Positions 10,901-22,072 of a stretch of DNA of 64,000 nt are shown piece after piece. Position 1 is the first letter of the stretch; each line of letters opens with the position of its first letter. The position numbers and the translations under genes were made by a program. The DNA is from Ceratorhiza oryzae-sativae. Taxonomy: Eukaryota > Basidiomycota > Agaricomycetes > Cantharellales > Ceratobasidiaceae. The notes beneath the pieces were generated by a model. It was given only the letters and a program-made list of their open reading frames with translations. It was not told where the DNA came from and made no database searches. Where the stretch lies: positions 1 to 64,000 of the forward strand of contig JARWMV010000065.1 in the NCBI GenBank assembly GCA_030998015.1, given 5' to 3'.

Positions 10901-12189
10901 GACCATTCCAGCTCTCCTGCAATGACCCTAAACTCTGTGGCAAAGTCGCTGGCAGAGCCTGTTTGTTTCAGCTTGTTGATTCAGTGCTCAGCAACCTGCA
11001 GGGCTGCAGGATCAGACCAATTGGCCAGGAATCCAGTTTCAAATGCTTCCAAACTGTCAGTAAGTGGATCATGGTCTGCCCCAAGCAGTTTATTGAGGTA
11101 GTATTGGCCCCATTGTTTGGGTATGCCCTCCTTCAGGTTCATCAGCACATACATGATCCTGGAATCATCTGTGGGAAAGCTGGAGATGTTGGCAACGAAG
11201 TATCTTTTGCAGTCAAGGATGAATGACTTTGCTGCGTTCCCCTTCTTGCCACTGTACTTCTCTGGGGCAGGAATCTTGGACTTTGGCTGAAGAGGAGCTG
11301 GGGTTTGTGTCACTGCATGCACAGCTCGCTCTAGAGGACGAGTGAGGGCATGGGTGAGGACATTGGCAATGTTATTCATGGTCTGTACTTCCTCCTGCTC
11401 TTTTGTCTCTTGCTCAGGTGCAGGAGTCCAACGGAGGCCATCAGCACTGAGTGGGATGGTTTGTGGGGGTTCACTGGTGCGCAAGGAAGGAGGAGAAACT
11501 GCTGGCAGCAATACTGTCTGCATTTCTGGTGCTTTGGTGTTGCAAGGAATTTCTGTGGTCACTGGGGTGATGTGGAAGGTCACTTTGCTTGGCTGGGATG
11601 GTGTGCATTTTCCTATGGGGTCAAACTCCAGCAAGCTTTGCTCTGCTGGACTCCTAGGCGCATGTAGATGTTGTTTATTGTCCTCCTCTGTGCTGGGTTC
11701 TGTCTTGGGCTGCCTGAGTGAGCTTGAGGGATCTTCTGGCCCAAATCTGGTTGGGATGGCATGGTCTCTGTATGCTGATCCAGTGACCAGTGATGGTTTG
11801 GGGGTGCTCTCTCCTGCTGGGGTGCTCGAGCAGACTGGAGTGCATTGCTCTGGTTCCTTTACAAGCCTGCCAATGTCTTGATGCATTTCTGTGAGAACAG
11901 ACATGATCCTTGCCTCTGGTGTGTGAATCCTGCTGTTGAGATTGTTTTGTAGTATTTCTAGTATCCCATGGAGCACTGGGGCTTCGGAGCTGTTGCTCCT
12001 GGTGCCAATGAGATAGTCGAAGAGAGAAAATAGTTTTTGATGGTCTACTGGATCATAAAGAAAGGCCTGTGTGCTGTCTGAGGATGTCGTGGTGGCTGGT
12101 GCGCTCCCTGCTGGTGCAAGAGATGCAGCGGGGAGTAGTGGGGAGTTCCAGGCTGATGAATTGGCCAATGCAGAGTGTTGTTTGGACAT
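10901..12189 (-). pseudogene. 5' part of element D gag
   Basis: An ATG at 12189 opens a frame of 402 codons ending at a TGA near 10979-10981 (a likely CGA-to-TGA change, since the matching frame continues). The N-terminal two thirds are rich in Ser/Thr/Pro/Gln. The capsid-like part follows (PEKYSGKKGNAAKSFILDCK, NLKEGIPKQWGQYYLNKLLG). The frame would continue past the solo LTR to the zinc knuckle at about 10200. Gag forms the particle that packages the element RNA. Confidence 0.82.
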
Positions 12190-12370
12190 GGCGTTGCAGG
12201 TGCAGTATTAGTGCCTTGAGTTGTGGGTGAAGGTGATAGCAATGTGCTGATATGTATGAGATGTGAGTGGCAAGCTGTTTATATGCTTGTACAAAGTGAT
12301 GTTGGAATGGATGGTGGGGAATCAAGTCCAGAGTGATATGAGGCAACAGCCTGATAAGAGCGCTTTACAA

Positions 12371-12748
12371 TGTCACAACCAACAATGTAGACAGCTAGGG
12401 GAATCCCTAGAGGGACATGATGAGTCGCGGAGCAGTAGAAAGTGTGAATAGACAAGGTACAGTGTTCTGGAGACCAGAGACACTTCACAGACTCACTTAA
12501 ATACTATTTGGGGTAAAGATGGCAAGCGACGCATCAGTACAAGCCACAGCTAACACAGTACAAGCGACAGGAAGCAAGTGTAAGCAAGTATAAGCAAGAA
12601 TAGGGAAGGGCAAGTGACACAAGTGAGAGTAGGCAAAGATGGGAGCACATGCACAAGTACACGTTGCAAAAAGCAAGCAGAATCAAGGAAACACAAGCGA
12701 AATATCACAAATGAATTCAATAAGATGTTGGGAGCAAGGCTTGTGACA
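12371..12748 (-). repeat. 5' LTR of element D
   Basis: Starts TGTCACAACCAACAATG, ends AAGGCTTGTGACA, 378 bp. It shares TG...CA ends and full-length alignment with the 3' LTR, with scattered substitutions and a few small indels, so the insertion is not recent. Confidence 0.9.
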
Positions 12749-12813
12749 CAAGAGCTGCATACAGTTCTACTGAGGCATATGTTTGTCTTGCAATGACTTT
12801 GCAAACTGGTGGG

Positions 12814-12893
12814 TGTCACAACCAACAACTAGTAGATGGCTGGGAGAATCCCTGGAAGAGGAGAAGTGGCTCTCAGAGTAGTGCAAGGTGCTC
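12814..12893 (-). mobile_element. Family-D LTR fragment
   Basis: Begins TGTCACAACCAACAACTAG and keeps about 80 bp of the start of a minus-oriented family-D LTR before similarity ends. It lies 65 bp right of element D, apparently the relic of an older insertion. Confidence 0.6.
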
Positions 12894-13779
12894 AGACCAA
12901 GAGCATACCTTGGCAGACAATATCCCAATATTTGTCATTCATCAAAGATTTGTCCTGGCCATCTGATGTGCCATGCAGCAGTGCCACTCTAATGAATAAT
13001 GGACAAGCAAAACAGTTGAATCACTTCCTGCACAGCAGCACTTCAATCAATCCAACCATTAACCAAAGGATTCAGTTCAGGTTTGGCTATTTATGAAATG
13101 TTCTCTACTTTGGTTAATAACAGCATAGTAAAATCATGTTGTTAGGTGGCCAAATTGAGGCAGCCAAGGATGCATACCATTCTTGTAGTCCCTCTATCCT
13201 CACAGATTTTTGGAGACCAGCACAAATTCAGTACAGTGACTATCTCCAGCAAACCACCAGGGCACATGTGCAAGACAGCCAGCTGGCAGACATTGGGATA
13301 CAGGCCCAAAAGGCTGGGCAATGATCTGGCACAGACACACTTGGACTCACAGCCTGTATCTTCAAAACTGGACAATGACACAGAACAGAAGCAGGTTTGC
13401 TCAACACCAGGTAGTGATTCAAGTGGTCAATATTAAGATTATGACATTCTACTTGGAAGGGACTCTACCCAACATTTTATCTCCAATGAAGACCACTCTC
13501 TCTCCTTTCTGGGTAGAAAGATTGCCAACTATTGAATCAGTTCTCCCAACTTGCAATCAGGTTGCTGAGTCACCTCATACAGCTCACAAGAAGTAGACAC
13601 TATGCCTGGGTCAAGGAGCTGATTATATTGTTTATATATCAACTGATTGGCACCTGTTTAGATATCTGGCAACAGCTGAATGAGCCATCGCCCCTTGACT
13701 TTGCAGTGCAACTCCATATCTTCATTGTCACAGTGACAAGTCAAGAGAGGAAGGCAGAGCCCAAAGGGTCTCAACTATA
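12894..13779. other. Decayed sequence, no clear gene
   Basis: Short overlapping frames on both strands with no recognisable motif. Few CpG sites remain, as in the rest of the decayed region. Confidence 0.4.
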
Positions 13780-14163
13780 ACATTGATGATGACCAGATGT
13801 AGCAAGGCAACAACAACAACATGCAATGCAACAAGGCGGTAAGAATGAACTTGTATTGACAAGGAGGTCAAGTTCATGAGGAGACCTTGTTGAACTTGAC
13901 CCTGTATATATACATCCTCCAAGCCACATCAAAACAAACATGACTATACCATGAGTCATGTTGCTAGGTGATAGAAGCTTCTGCAGGGCTGCAGAATTTC
14001 AAATCATAGTTGAAATACATCTTGGTCAGCAATCTGGAACATTCCATTAGTCATGCAACAGATACAGTTGTCCCATGAAAGGAAAGTATGTTTGGCAATG
14101 TTCTCAAAAAAAAGAAATCTGGAAAATATTATACAGTTGGTATATATGTGTCAGGTTGTGACA
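13780..14163 (-). mobile_element. Old solo LTR of the element-B family
   Basis: Aligns in reverse with the element B LTRs: AAGAACTTGTATT, AGGTCAAGTTC, AACTTGACC, TATATACATC, the GGAACATTCCAT phrase and AAAATATTATA occur in the right order, ending GTCAGGTTGTGACA. It is much more diverged than the two B LTRs are from each other, so the family has been active over a long time. The left end is approximate. Confidence 0.75.
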
Positions 14164-15042
14164 TTCATGATGTGGCACAGTGTCTCCCACCCAGCACTCC
14201 TGTGAGGAAATGCTGACAGACCCTTTGGAGTATTCAAGAACAAGTTAGAGGATCTGATAATTAATTGGCCCATGACAGATATCTGCAGCAATCTATTGCC
14301 TATCCTGAACAGTGCCATACCAGAAGTAGCTACTGTGAAGTAGATATCAAAGTTTATAACTGTTGGTAGATGTGGTTTGTTGGGCATTTACAATACATTC
14401 CTGAACCTAGTGATGAACCATGAAGTTGATCATAAATTTTTGCAAGGGGACCTTGAGAAAGTAACTGAAGCAGCATTGACAAGCTCAGATGAAGATATAG
14501 AGACCTCTTGAAGTAGAATAACAACTTTGTTGATAGGGTTTGCCAAAAGCAAAAGCCAACTGTTCAATCAGCCAAGGCAAAGTTGGCACACCTATGGACC
14601 AAGGATTGGGTAAATCTATCTGAGGATAACAATCCTTTAGACAATCCTTCAGATCCAGTGAGTAAGAAACATGAGAAATTATGAGATTTTAAGCTGTCAG
14701 CAGATGACAAGAGACACACCAAGCATGATGGAACAAGCTGGAGCACTGCCAGAAGCAAGTCAGCATGTGCAAAAGCCAAAGAAGCACTCTGAACAATTGT
14801 GTATGGGAAAGATATCCTGAGGAGAATGACATGAACTTGAATTCACCATTCCAGCTGTGAGGATAACCATTACCTTTCATGGGAAAGCAAGCAGCTGGCT
14901 TTAGAAATGAGGCCCAAGAATGCAAAGAGAATCCCTGTGACCCAGGGGACAATGGCAACAACATGCCCAGAAGTCAATTCCAAACTTTGTGAACACATCC
15001 ACCCTCTTCATGAGCATGTTTGGCACTTCTGAAAGACATTCA

Positions 15043-15240
15043 CTATGTCCATGAAGTAAGAATGTGATGCCACAATTCTGGCATCAGATGCTGACTGTGA
15101 AGGTGCTCATCATCCAAATGAATGGGTTCACCACCTTCATGTCCATGTTCACCATCCTCATGAGCATGTTCACCATCTTTATGAACATAGAGGATAGCCA
15201 AAATGTGGCCTTTTTCCCATCTTAGATGGCATTCATGCAT
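15043..15240 (-). repeat. Short tandem repeat encoding a His/Glu-rich peptide
   Basis: Imperfect 18-21-bp units on the plus strand (TTCACCATCCTCATGAGCATG type). Read on the minus strand they encode HAHEDGEHGHEGGEP-like repeats. It may be a scrap of a His-rich, metal-binding-like segment or a chance minisatellite. No flanking gene is recognised. Confidence 0.4.
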
Positions 15241-15799
15241 GAACAGTCCCAGAATTTACCATAGTGGTTCTTCCCATGTGGAAACCAATGTCCTGCTGCA
15301 CTGTCAATGCAACCCTATCCTGATATACTGAGCAGACTTGAATATTGCTATGGGTGTAAAACATCTATACCTACATATTTGCAAATGGGTCAAGACATAC
15401 TCAAATCCTTATCCAGGTCAATAAGCACTGGTACAATCTTGAAGTTCAGGCAATCCATGGTCAGCTCATGACAACAACCATCTGGCAAATACTCAAGCCA
15501 GGCCTGGATTGCTGCTTATTACACTGTAAGTGTCCACCGCCAAAATATCAAGGTTATAATCTTAAAATTTGAATGTAGATCATTCATGTTGGCTGTCAAG
15601 ACTTCCAACTCTGAAGATATCTGGGTTTGAACTGACATTCATCCAACTGAGCAAGTCATGGAAGTTAGGCTGGATAACACCCCCATCATCTACTTTGTGG
15701 GCAGTCATTCTACAGCATGATTTTACTGTCTTACATACTCTTTCCACAGAAATCAAATGGTTCAGTCTCAATGAAGAGCACAGTCTCCGCAACAAGGTC

Positions 15800-16370
15800 C
15801 TCTGCTCAGAGTGAGGTATCCAGCTAGGGTCTGATACTGGCTGATGAAGCTGATGACAACAGCTTGGTGATTCTCAAAGATGCTGACCTGGTTTCAGTTG
15901 CAGCACAAGCTGCTAAGTCTCATGACACAGCTGAGGACACAGCTGATGAAGTGTCTCACACCAGCTTAAATGTCAACATTGAGGTGTCAATAGTAAGTCT
16001 ACACACCCCTAATCTATTGCTGGTCTTACTCACTTTGATATGCTGCCTTTCAGAGTCCAGACATCTCTATGTTATTCTATCAAACACTGTTGCAAATTTC
16101 TCAACTGCAATTTTTGATGGAGAATGGTCCCATAACCTTCAAGGCTGTGGTTGACTTAGGGGATTTCATGGTGCCAAAACAATTCCAAAGCCAAGGTAAG
16201 AGGTCTGATAGATTATTATATTACACTAACTCAAACATGAAAAAAGGCTGAATATAGTGCATTCTTGTATAAACTCAACATCCTTGAAGGCAACTTTCCT
16301 GGTGCAGTGCTTGCTTGGGAAGATACCAAATTATGGCAAAAATTGGGAAAGAAATGGAGAAATTGATCAG
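15800..16370 (+). pseudogene. Remnant of an intron-containing gene
   Basis: A plausible plus-strand gene structure survives. An exon ending near 15991 is followed by GTAAGT...TTTCAG (about 15992-16052). The next exon encodes SPDISMLFYQTLLQISQLQF and ends near 16196 at GTAAGAGG. After a short intron ending AAAAAAG near 16247, a third exon encodes AEYSAFLYKLNILEGNFPGA before a stop near 16365. I do not recognise the family. The flanks are degenerate. Confidence 0.4.
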
Positions 16371-17500
16371 AAATCAACAAGAATTGAATGAAGAGCAAGG
16401 CTGGGAAGGGGGTGTTGCAGGTCATCAATCAAATCAATATGATTGCTCAAATGTCCCCTGAGGAGTTGTACAGTAATTCATGATACACCAAGCATGTTGA
16501 ATAAGAACAAGTATCTCAGCACAATGTGGGAATCAAGCTTAGCAAACATATATGAGTCATGGCATATAAATAAAAAGACTAAAGTGAACAGAATGGAATT
16601 GAAGAACCAAGAGAATCAATCTATAACAGTAAGTAGCCACCAAGACAATCCCCCTGAGCACAGCAATCTGCCACAACTGAGTCCACTGATCAGGGATACA
16701 TTCTGGTGTTTGCATCAGTTGATCTGCACAGAAAGGACGGAAGGTATGGAAAGACCAAATGTGGAAACTCAGCTAGGCTAGCCTTATCAACATAGGAATT
16801 GTTACCTCTGTTGACAACAAGGATGGCAGAATACCATTCAAGGGGTTACATTGTTGGAGACCTGTAATCACATATCCATCTTATGAGCTTTATCAGTGTT
16901 ATGGTGCTGGTAAGTTGCCTGGAACCAAGCCTGTGGGTTAGACCCTTACCACCATTGTCTTCCTGGAAGGCTTGGTGCATATGGGTGTACTAGGGGGGGT
17001 TAAGCATTGTGCAGGCAACAGAGCAATGGGGGTGGGATTGTGTGATTTGTCCAAGTAGTAGAAGTTGTGGATCTGTGTTGAGACTGCAGTTTGTGCTCTG
17101 TTTTGCAGTGAAAATTGATGATTTTGCAGTCAGTAAATGCAATGTGCAAGAGTACAGGTTCATATACAAAAAATTACTCAAACAAATCAAAACCAGTGGA
17201 TTTACTCCCTTGTCAGAGTGGCTATGGAGCTACAAACAACAGACACATGATCAGAGCAAGCTATTCTATCTGCCTGCCAAGTTTCAGGCAATTCTGTCAT
17301 CATCAATGTTGGCAACACTGTCTTCTACAGCGACAAAATTCAGCAAAAATGAATATTTTTAACTCACAGATACAATAAGCTCTTCAGAGAGTGCTGAGCT
17401 GGGTGAGTTCCCCAGTGAGAGCCCTGTAGTCACTGGTGCCCTGGTTGCTGAGATAGAAGCTGCAGACAAAATAATGGAATTTCAGCCATTTTCCTTGCTG

Positions 17501-17745
17501 CTCAGGGTCCAAGCAGGGCCATCTCCTACTGCACAGCCACTGGGAAATTTGATTAATGAGTATTTTTGTGGACACTCAGGGTCCAAGTGGGACTGTCCTG
17601 CTGCACTGCCACCTGGATAATTGAATTGTGATTTCTTTTGTTCACTGCTCAGGGTCCAAGCAGGACCATCCTGCTGCACAGCCACACACACATACTCTAC
17701 ATATGAACACTTTTTTCAATGCTCAGGGTCCAAGTGGAACCATCC
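17501..17745. repeat. Minisatellite, about 73-bp unit, four copies
   Basis: CTCAGGGTCCAAG recurs at about 17505, 17577, 17650 and 17725. In the first three copies it is followed by a (G/C)ACCATCCTGCTGCACAGCCA-like tail. The units are imperfect, with AT-rich spacers that vary more than the core. Confidence 0.7.
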
Positions 17746-18511
17746 AATTATTCCTTTTATGGATGATTTTGTAAATGTTCAGGACAAGGATGTTATGCAG
17801 GAACTTGGCCAAAATCAACAACTGTGTGCCAAAATGAGTCAAGATTTGACCATTCCTGCACCCATGCACACACCTGCAACTGTATGCAGGAATGTGGAAT
17901 TCCTACAACATTCCAGCCTTTTTGGGCATGCTGGGGAGACATGTTGCCCAAGAGCAACACAACAATACTGAAACTCATCACAATGTCTTGATGTACATAC
18001 CATTAAATAGAGAAAACTCCCTGCTCTTAAATCATATATCATTCAGTGTTAAAATAATTGTAGTACCTGTCATCAGGCATTTTCTGTTCACCAGGCTGCA
18101 TTAAAAGGGGGACAGGTTTTGAAACCCCATCACAATTGTGACTTTAGTAGCTCAATAATTGCTCAATAATCATAGTTTTATAACAGTGCACTTATCTTGA
18201 TGCACAATAACTTACACATGGAGATTATGAGCATTCATTCTCCAGAAATATTTCCCCTGAATCTGCACTCCCTGTTTCACTCTTGAACCAGCCATTTCAA
18301 GGCAAATGAGTGATATGAATTGTTTCAAAACCTAATGAAACCTTGTTTGAGATACAGATAAGAAATCAAACAAATTCAATAGGATTCTACAAGATGCCAC
18401 CCAATTCATGTTGACATTTCAGCTGGTCTGTCCAGGGCTCTGCTTCATGATAATTCATTGTCTCTCCAATGAGACAAAGCCAAACCAACAAGGGCAAATG
18501 ACATACCTGGC
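17746..18511. other. No gene recognised
   Basis: AT-rich sequence with short frames only. It ends where a family-D LTR begins at 18512. Confidence 0.4.
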
Positions 18512-18884
18512 TGTCGAAACCAACAACATGTAGACAGCTGGGGGAATCCCTAGAGGGGAATATTGAGTTCTCAGAGCAGTGAAAAGGGTGACTAGACAAG
18601 GTAAAGTGCTCTGGAGACCAGAGATGCTTCACAGATTTACTTAAATACCATTTGGGGCAAAAATGGCAAGCAACACATAGGTACAAGCAATGGCTAGCAC
18701 AGTACAAGCAACATGAAGTGAGTATAAGCAAGTATAGGTGAGAATAGGCAAGGGCAAGTGAGATAAGCAAGAGTAGGCAAAAACAGATGCACATGCACAA
18801 GTAGATGTTGCAAAAAGGAGGCAAAATCAAGGAAACACAAGAGAGACATCACAAATTAAATCAGTAACATGTCAGGAGTCTTGC
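18512..18884 (-). mobile_element. Truncated family-D LTR, minus orientation
   Basis: Starts TGTCGAAACCAACAACATG and follows the family consensus to CATGTCAGGAG, where the normal end is lost. The next bases, TCTTGCTCCTGACATG, are the start of an oppositely oriented LTR end, giving an inverted junction. Confidence 0.75.
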
Positions 18885-18904
18885 TCCTGACATGTGTCTC
18901 ACTT

Positions 18905-19370
18905 CTATCTCCTGTGGTTAAAGATGTGGATTTTGGTTGTTCCCTTGCACCTCCCCCTCCAGTAATTACACAACTGGGGGAGGAACATTATGAGGTTGAC
19001 AAATTCCTGGATTAGAAAGTCAAGGAAGGAAAATTGCACTACAGGGTCAGATGGAAGGGCTATGGTCCGCTTGATGACACATGGGAAGATTTGGAGGAGC
19101 TGAAACACTTGGATGGGAAAATCAGGGACTTCCTGGCAAACCACCTGGATCCTCCAGTGCCTGGAGACCCTGTCCCTGTGAGCAGACTCCCAGCTAAAAC
19201 AAGGAGGGTGGGGCAACAGAGCAGCAAGTCCAAAACCACCTGTTTTGCACTAATACACTCTGCTGCTGCCTCTTTCACTCCAAATTCTGCTCCTCCCTGC
19301 CCCATATCACTGCCAAACCACCGTGTCACTGTGCCTCAAGTTCAACCATGTCACTGACATCAACCTCTAC
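18905..19370 (+). pseudogene. Chromodomain fragment of element G
   Basis: Encodes PVVKDVDFGCSLAPPPPVIT, then a GEEHYEVDKFLD segment, a TAG stop, and HYRVRWKGYGPLDDTWEDLE, closely matching the element D chromodomain, followed by the same Pro/Arg linker (DPVPVSRLPAKTRRV). The frame then ends near 19355. Confidence 0.8.
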
Positions 19371-20796
19371 TGGGCATGTCAGCTGAGAAACCTGCAGCTG
19401 GTATACCAGTGTTCTGCAGGTAAAAATACCTGCAAATACCTGCTGCAGGGTCAGGTGCAGGTATGGCCCAAAACCTGCAGGTAACCAGGTGGGTAACCTG
19501 AGGTAACCAGCAAACAAGCACCACTGTACCCACAGATACCTGCACAGTGAGAGCAGAATGAAGCAACGCAAAAGGTCGCCACAATCGTTTGTAAATAGCA
19601 CCATTAAATAGAGTGAAAATCTGGCTTTCTAACCATATATAACACATCGGCAATAAAAAAATTTCTAAGGGAGGATCACAAGCAAACATGTTTGGAAGAT
19701 ATTCCCCCCTGAAGTGCAGGCTAGTGGCCACTTTCAAAACTCACCAAATACTTAATATATATATATATCATTAGATGTGCGTGGATCAGGAGAGCTCAAA
19801 TATACTGGCTTCAGCTTCATAGCATTACTGTAGCATAGGTTATAGGGGAAATACAGTGGGGGAAACCCCTAACAGTCCAAAAACTACTAGTGAATTCCAC
19901 TGTGCAAATGCTGCTCCCTTGTACCAGATAGATGCGATAGGTATAAGAGATGCTACCTACAAAATTTCAGCTCATTTGGACAAGATTTAGAGGGTGAAAC
20001 AGGGGAAACATACCCATTAGTACTGAAATTACAGCCCAATCCCCTCTCCAACATGTATGAGGGAGTTTGAAGGTCTTCTGATGATCCAGATGGACTCAGA
20101 GCACCCTATTACTGGAGTAGCATGACCTGTAATACTCATCTACATGTCCATTTGGTGAGCTTGCTTGTCCTGACCCAGGGGAACTGGGCATCAGCTAGAA
20201 ATCACAGGAGAGGGAGTGAGTTCACCTACATGGGACATAGTTATGAGCACAATGCTATACAATACAGGGGTTTTCTAACACTCTGAGTCCACTGGAACCA
20301 TTACATTTGCTTGGAAATGCCTCCTTGATGCTGAAATCAGGGCTGCGCATATTTGGTGATTATTTTCCAGGACAAAAGCCTTGTGATCTCATGACTGAGA
20401 TTTTTCCCACATGTGATACATATATGGTTGAAAAGCTGTGAATTTTGCGCATTTTATGAGTACATAATCTAACAGTTGTGATGAGATTTGCAAAAGTCTC
20501 CCCCTTTTAATGGATTCACCTCCACACTGTTTGGACTGCAACAGGTGCTAGAATGTTTTGTACAGGATGTCTTATATATCATTAGAAATCTACAAACTTT
20601 TACTGTTTTATGGTATATACATTGTAAGCTTGTGGTGACACTTAACCACAGGTATACCTGCAACAGCAGGAATGCAGGTAAAATGCTGGATACTGCAGGT
20701 ATACCAGCTGCAGGCACAGGTGCAGTGTGGGTAGGGGTCTTAGGGCACCAGTTACTGGCTGTGGGTGCAGGTAACTGGCAAATTTCTCACCCAACA
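19371..20796. mobile_element. Non-autonomous hAT-like DNA transposon (putative)
   Basis: About 1.43 kb without a convincing ORF interrupts the pol C-terminal region of element G. Both ends are packed with a CCTGCAGGTAWACC-like motif, and CCTGCAGCTGGTATACC occurs near the left end (19392-19408) and inverted near the right end (about 20697-20714). The flanks CAACCTCTAC and CAACATCTC look like a diverged 8-9-bp target duplication, the size typical of hAT elements. Clean terminal inverted repeats were not found. Confidence 0.55.
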
Positions 20797-21324
20797 TCTC
20801 ATAAGCACCATCCCCAAGGTCTTACTCAACTGCCTGGGACACGAGGATGCCTTCTCAGGCAACTTAATGAGCCATCACACCTGCAGAGCCTGTCACTGGG
20901 TCAGCAGAGGTGTCTACAAGCAGCCTGGCTTTGGGTTCCTATTTTGGCTGGATCTCAACAGCAAGGACACTCCCAAGTTGCTTGCAACTAGCACCTACTA
21001 CTGCTGGCTGCATTTTGTTGCTTCAGACTGCTCCTCTTTTGTCTACATGATGCAGTGGCACTCCAATGGCCTCAACTACTGGTAGGTTCCAGAGCCTGCC
21101 CCTCAAGATGACCTGGTTGCCTGTGTTACAGAGCTGTTGCTTCAGTATCTGCTGGAGGAAACAACACTGGAGGTGCAAATGGCACATTTGTGCACCTGGA
21201 CTGATGACAGAGGGAGTGGAGGGGATGACAGTTGGCCACAAAGGAGTATGCTGAGTTGACAATGGAGGATTGGGAGAAGGTGCTCTCTTTGTGTGAGGCT
21301 TGCCCCAATTACTCTGCCATTATG
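20797..21324 (+). pseudogene. Conserved pol C-terminal region of element G
   Basis: Continues the element G pol frame after the inserted DNA element: STIPKVLLNCLGHEDAFSG, then FGFLFWLDLNSKDTPKLLA, then YYCWLHFVASDCSSFVYMMQ and HSNGLNYW. It mirrors 6259-6810 of element D. Preservation of the same sequence in two copies argues for a real domain of this family. One stop follows the HSNGLNYW phrase. Confidence 0.6.
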
Positions 21325-21342
21325 GTCAAAAAAGGGGGGCAA

Positions 21343-21734
21343 TGTCACAAGCCTTGCTCCTGACATGGTTATTGACTCCAATTGTGATATTCCTCTCTCA
21401 TTTCTTTGATTTTGCCTGCTTCTTGCCACATATGCTTGCACATGCACTCCCATTCCCACCTGTTCCCACTTGTCTCACTGATACTTGCTTAGATTTGCTT
21501 CCTGTTTCTTGTACCATGTTAGCCCTTGCTTGTATTTACATGTTGATCATGATATCACCACCAAACAGTATTTAAGCAAATCTGTGAAGTATCTCTGATC
21601 TCTAGAGTGCTTCACCTTGTTGTTCCACCTGGCTTACTGCTCTCAGACCACCTTGCTTTGCCCCAGAGCTCCCTTGCAGTACTTTCAAAAGCTCAGGTCT
21701 CATCCCAACCATCTACAAGCCATTGGTTGTGACA
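21343..21734 (+). repeat. 3' LTR of element G
   Basis: Starts TGTCACAAGCCTTGC directly after the polypurine tract and ends CATTGGTTGTGACA, 392 bp, plus orientation. Confidence 0.88.
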
Positions 21735-22072
21735 TGAAGCTGGTCTTCACAAGGTCTTTATCATGCTGCAAACTGGCATCAACAGCTAGTGGGACTGAAT
21801 ACGTTTTGAGATCTTGCACTAGAATCTTCCAGTGCTGCAAAATGGAGTATGTGTTCTACTCATATCACCTTCAGATGTCTGAATCATGATTCAGAACTCA
21901 GACCCACATTACCTTATGTGGGAAATTTGTAGTCTTCCCAGCAAACCTGTTGCTGAGCAAAGAACATAGGAGGCCAAATGGATGGTCATCATTTCCAACA
22001 TCTGCAGCATTGCTGGTATACCTATACAAGGCCTTGCTACCAGCTGTAATGTTGATCACCTAGGAGGGTATC
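21735..22072. other. Short unassigned gap
   Basis: About 340 bp between element G and the LTR of element C. No motif seen. Confidence 0.5.

Larger units (their letters stand above)
5880..12748 (-). mobile_element. Ty3/gypsy retrotransposon, element D
   Basis: A 6,869-bp element with a 3' LTR at 5880-6258 and a 5' LTR at 12371-12748, flanked by a perfect 5-bp duplication CAAGA (5875-5879 and 12749-12753). Both LTRs have TG...CA ends. Gag, protease, RT/RNase H, integrase and chromodomain run right to left on the minus strand. The polypurine tract (minus strand AAAAAAGGGGGG) abuts the 3' LTR at 6259-6275. It is inactive, with many stops, an internal deletion that removes the N-terminal part of RT, and a solo LTR in gag. 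Confidence 0.92.
14164..17500. other. Long decayed region
   Basis: Apart from the His-rich repeat and the spliced-gene remnant, I see no LTR, no transposase motif and no long frame. Splice-like GTAAG sites recur, so it may once have held one or more element-associated genes. Confidence 0.4.
18885..21734 (+). mobile_element. 3' remnant of a plus-strand family-D element (G)
   Basis: Keeps the chromodomain end of pol (18905-19370), the unknown C-terminal region (20797-21324), the polypurine tract AAAAAAGGGGGG (21328-21339) and the 3' LTR (21343-21734). A non-autonomous DNA element splits it at about 19371-20796. Gag, protease, RT and integrase are missing on the left, where it abuts the inverted LTR junction. 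Confidence 0.85.

Noticed and set aside
17501..17745. CRISPR array
   Set aside because: The repeats are imperfect, spacers are related to each other, the setting is eukaryotic and no cas genes are present.
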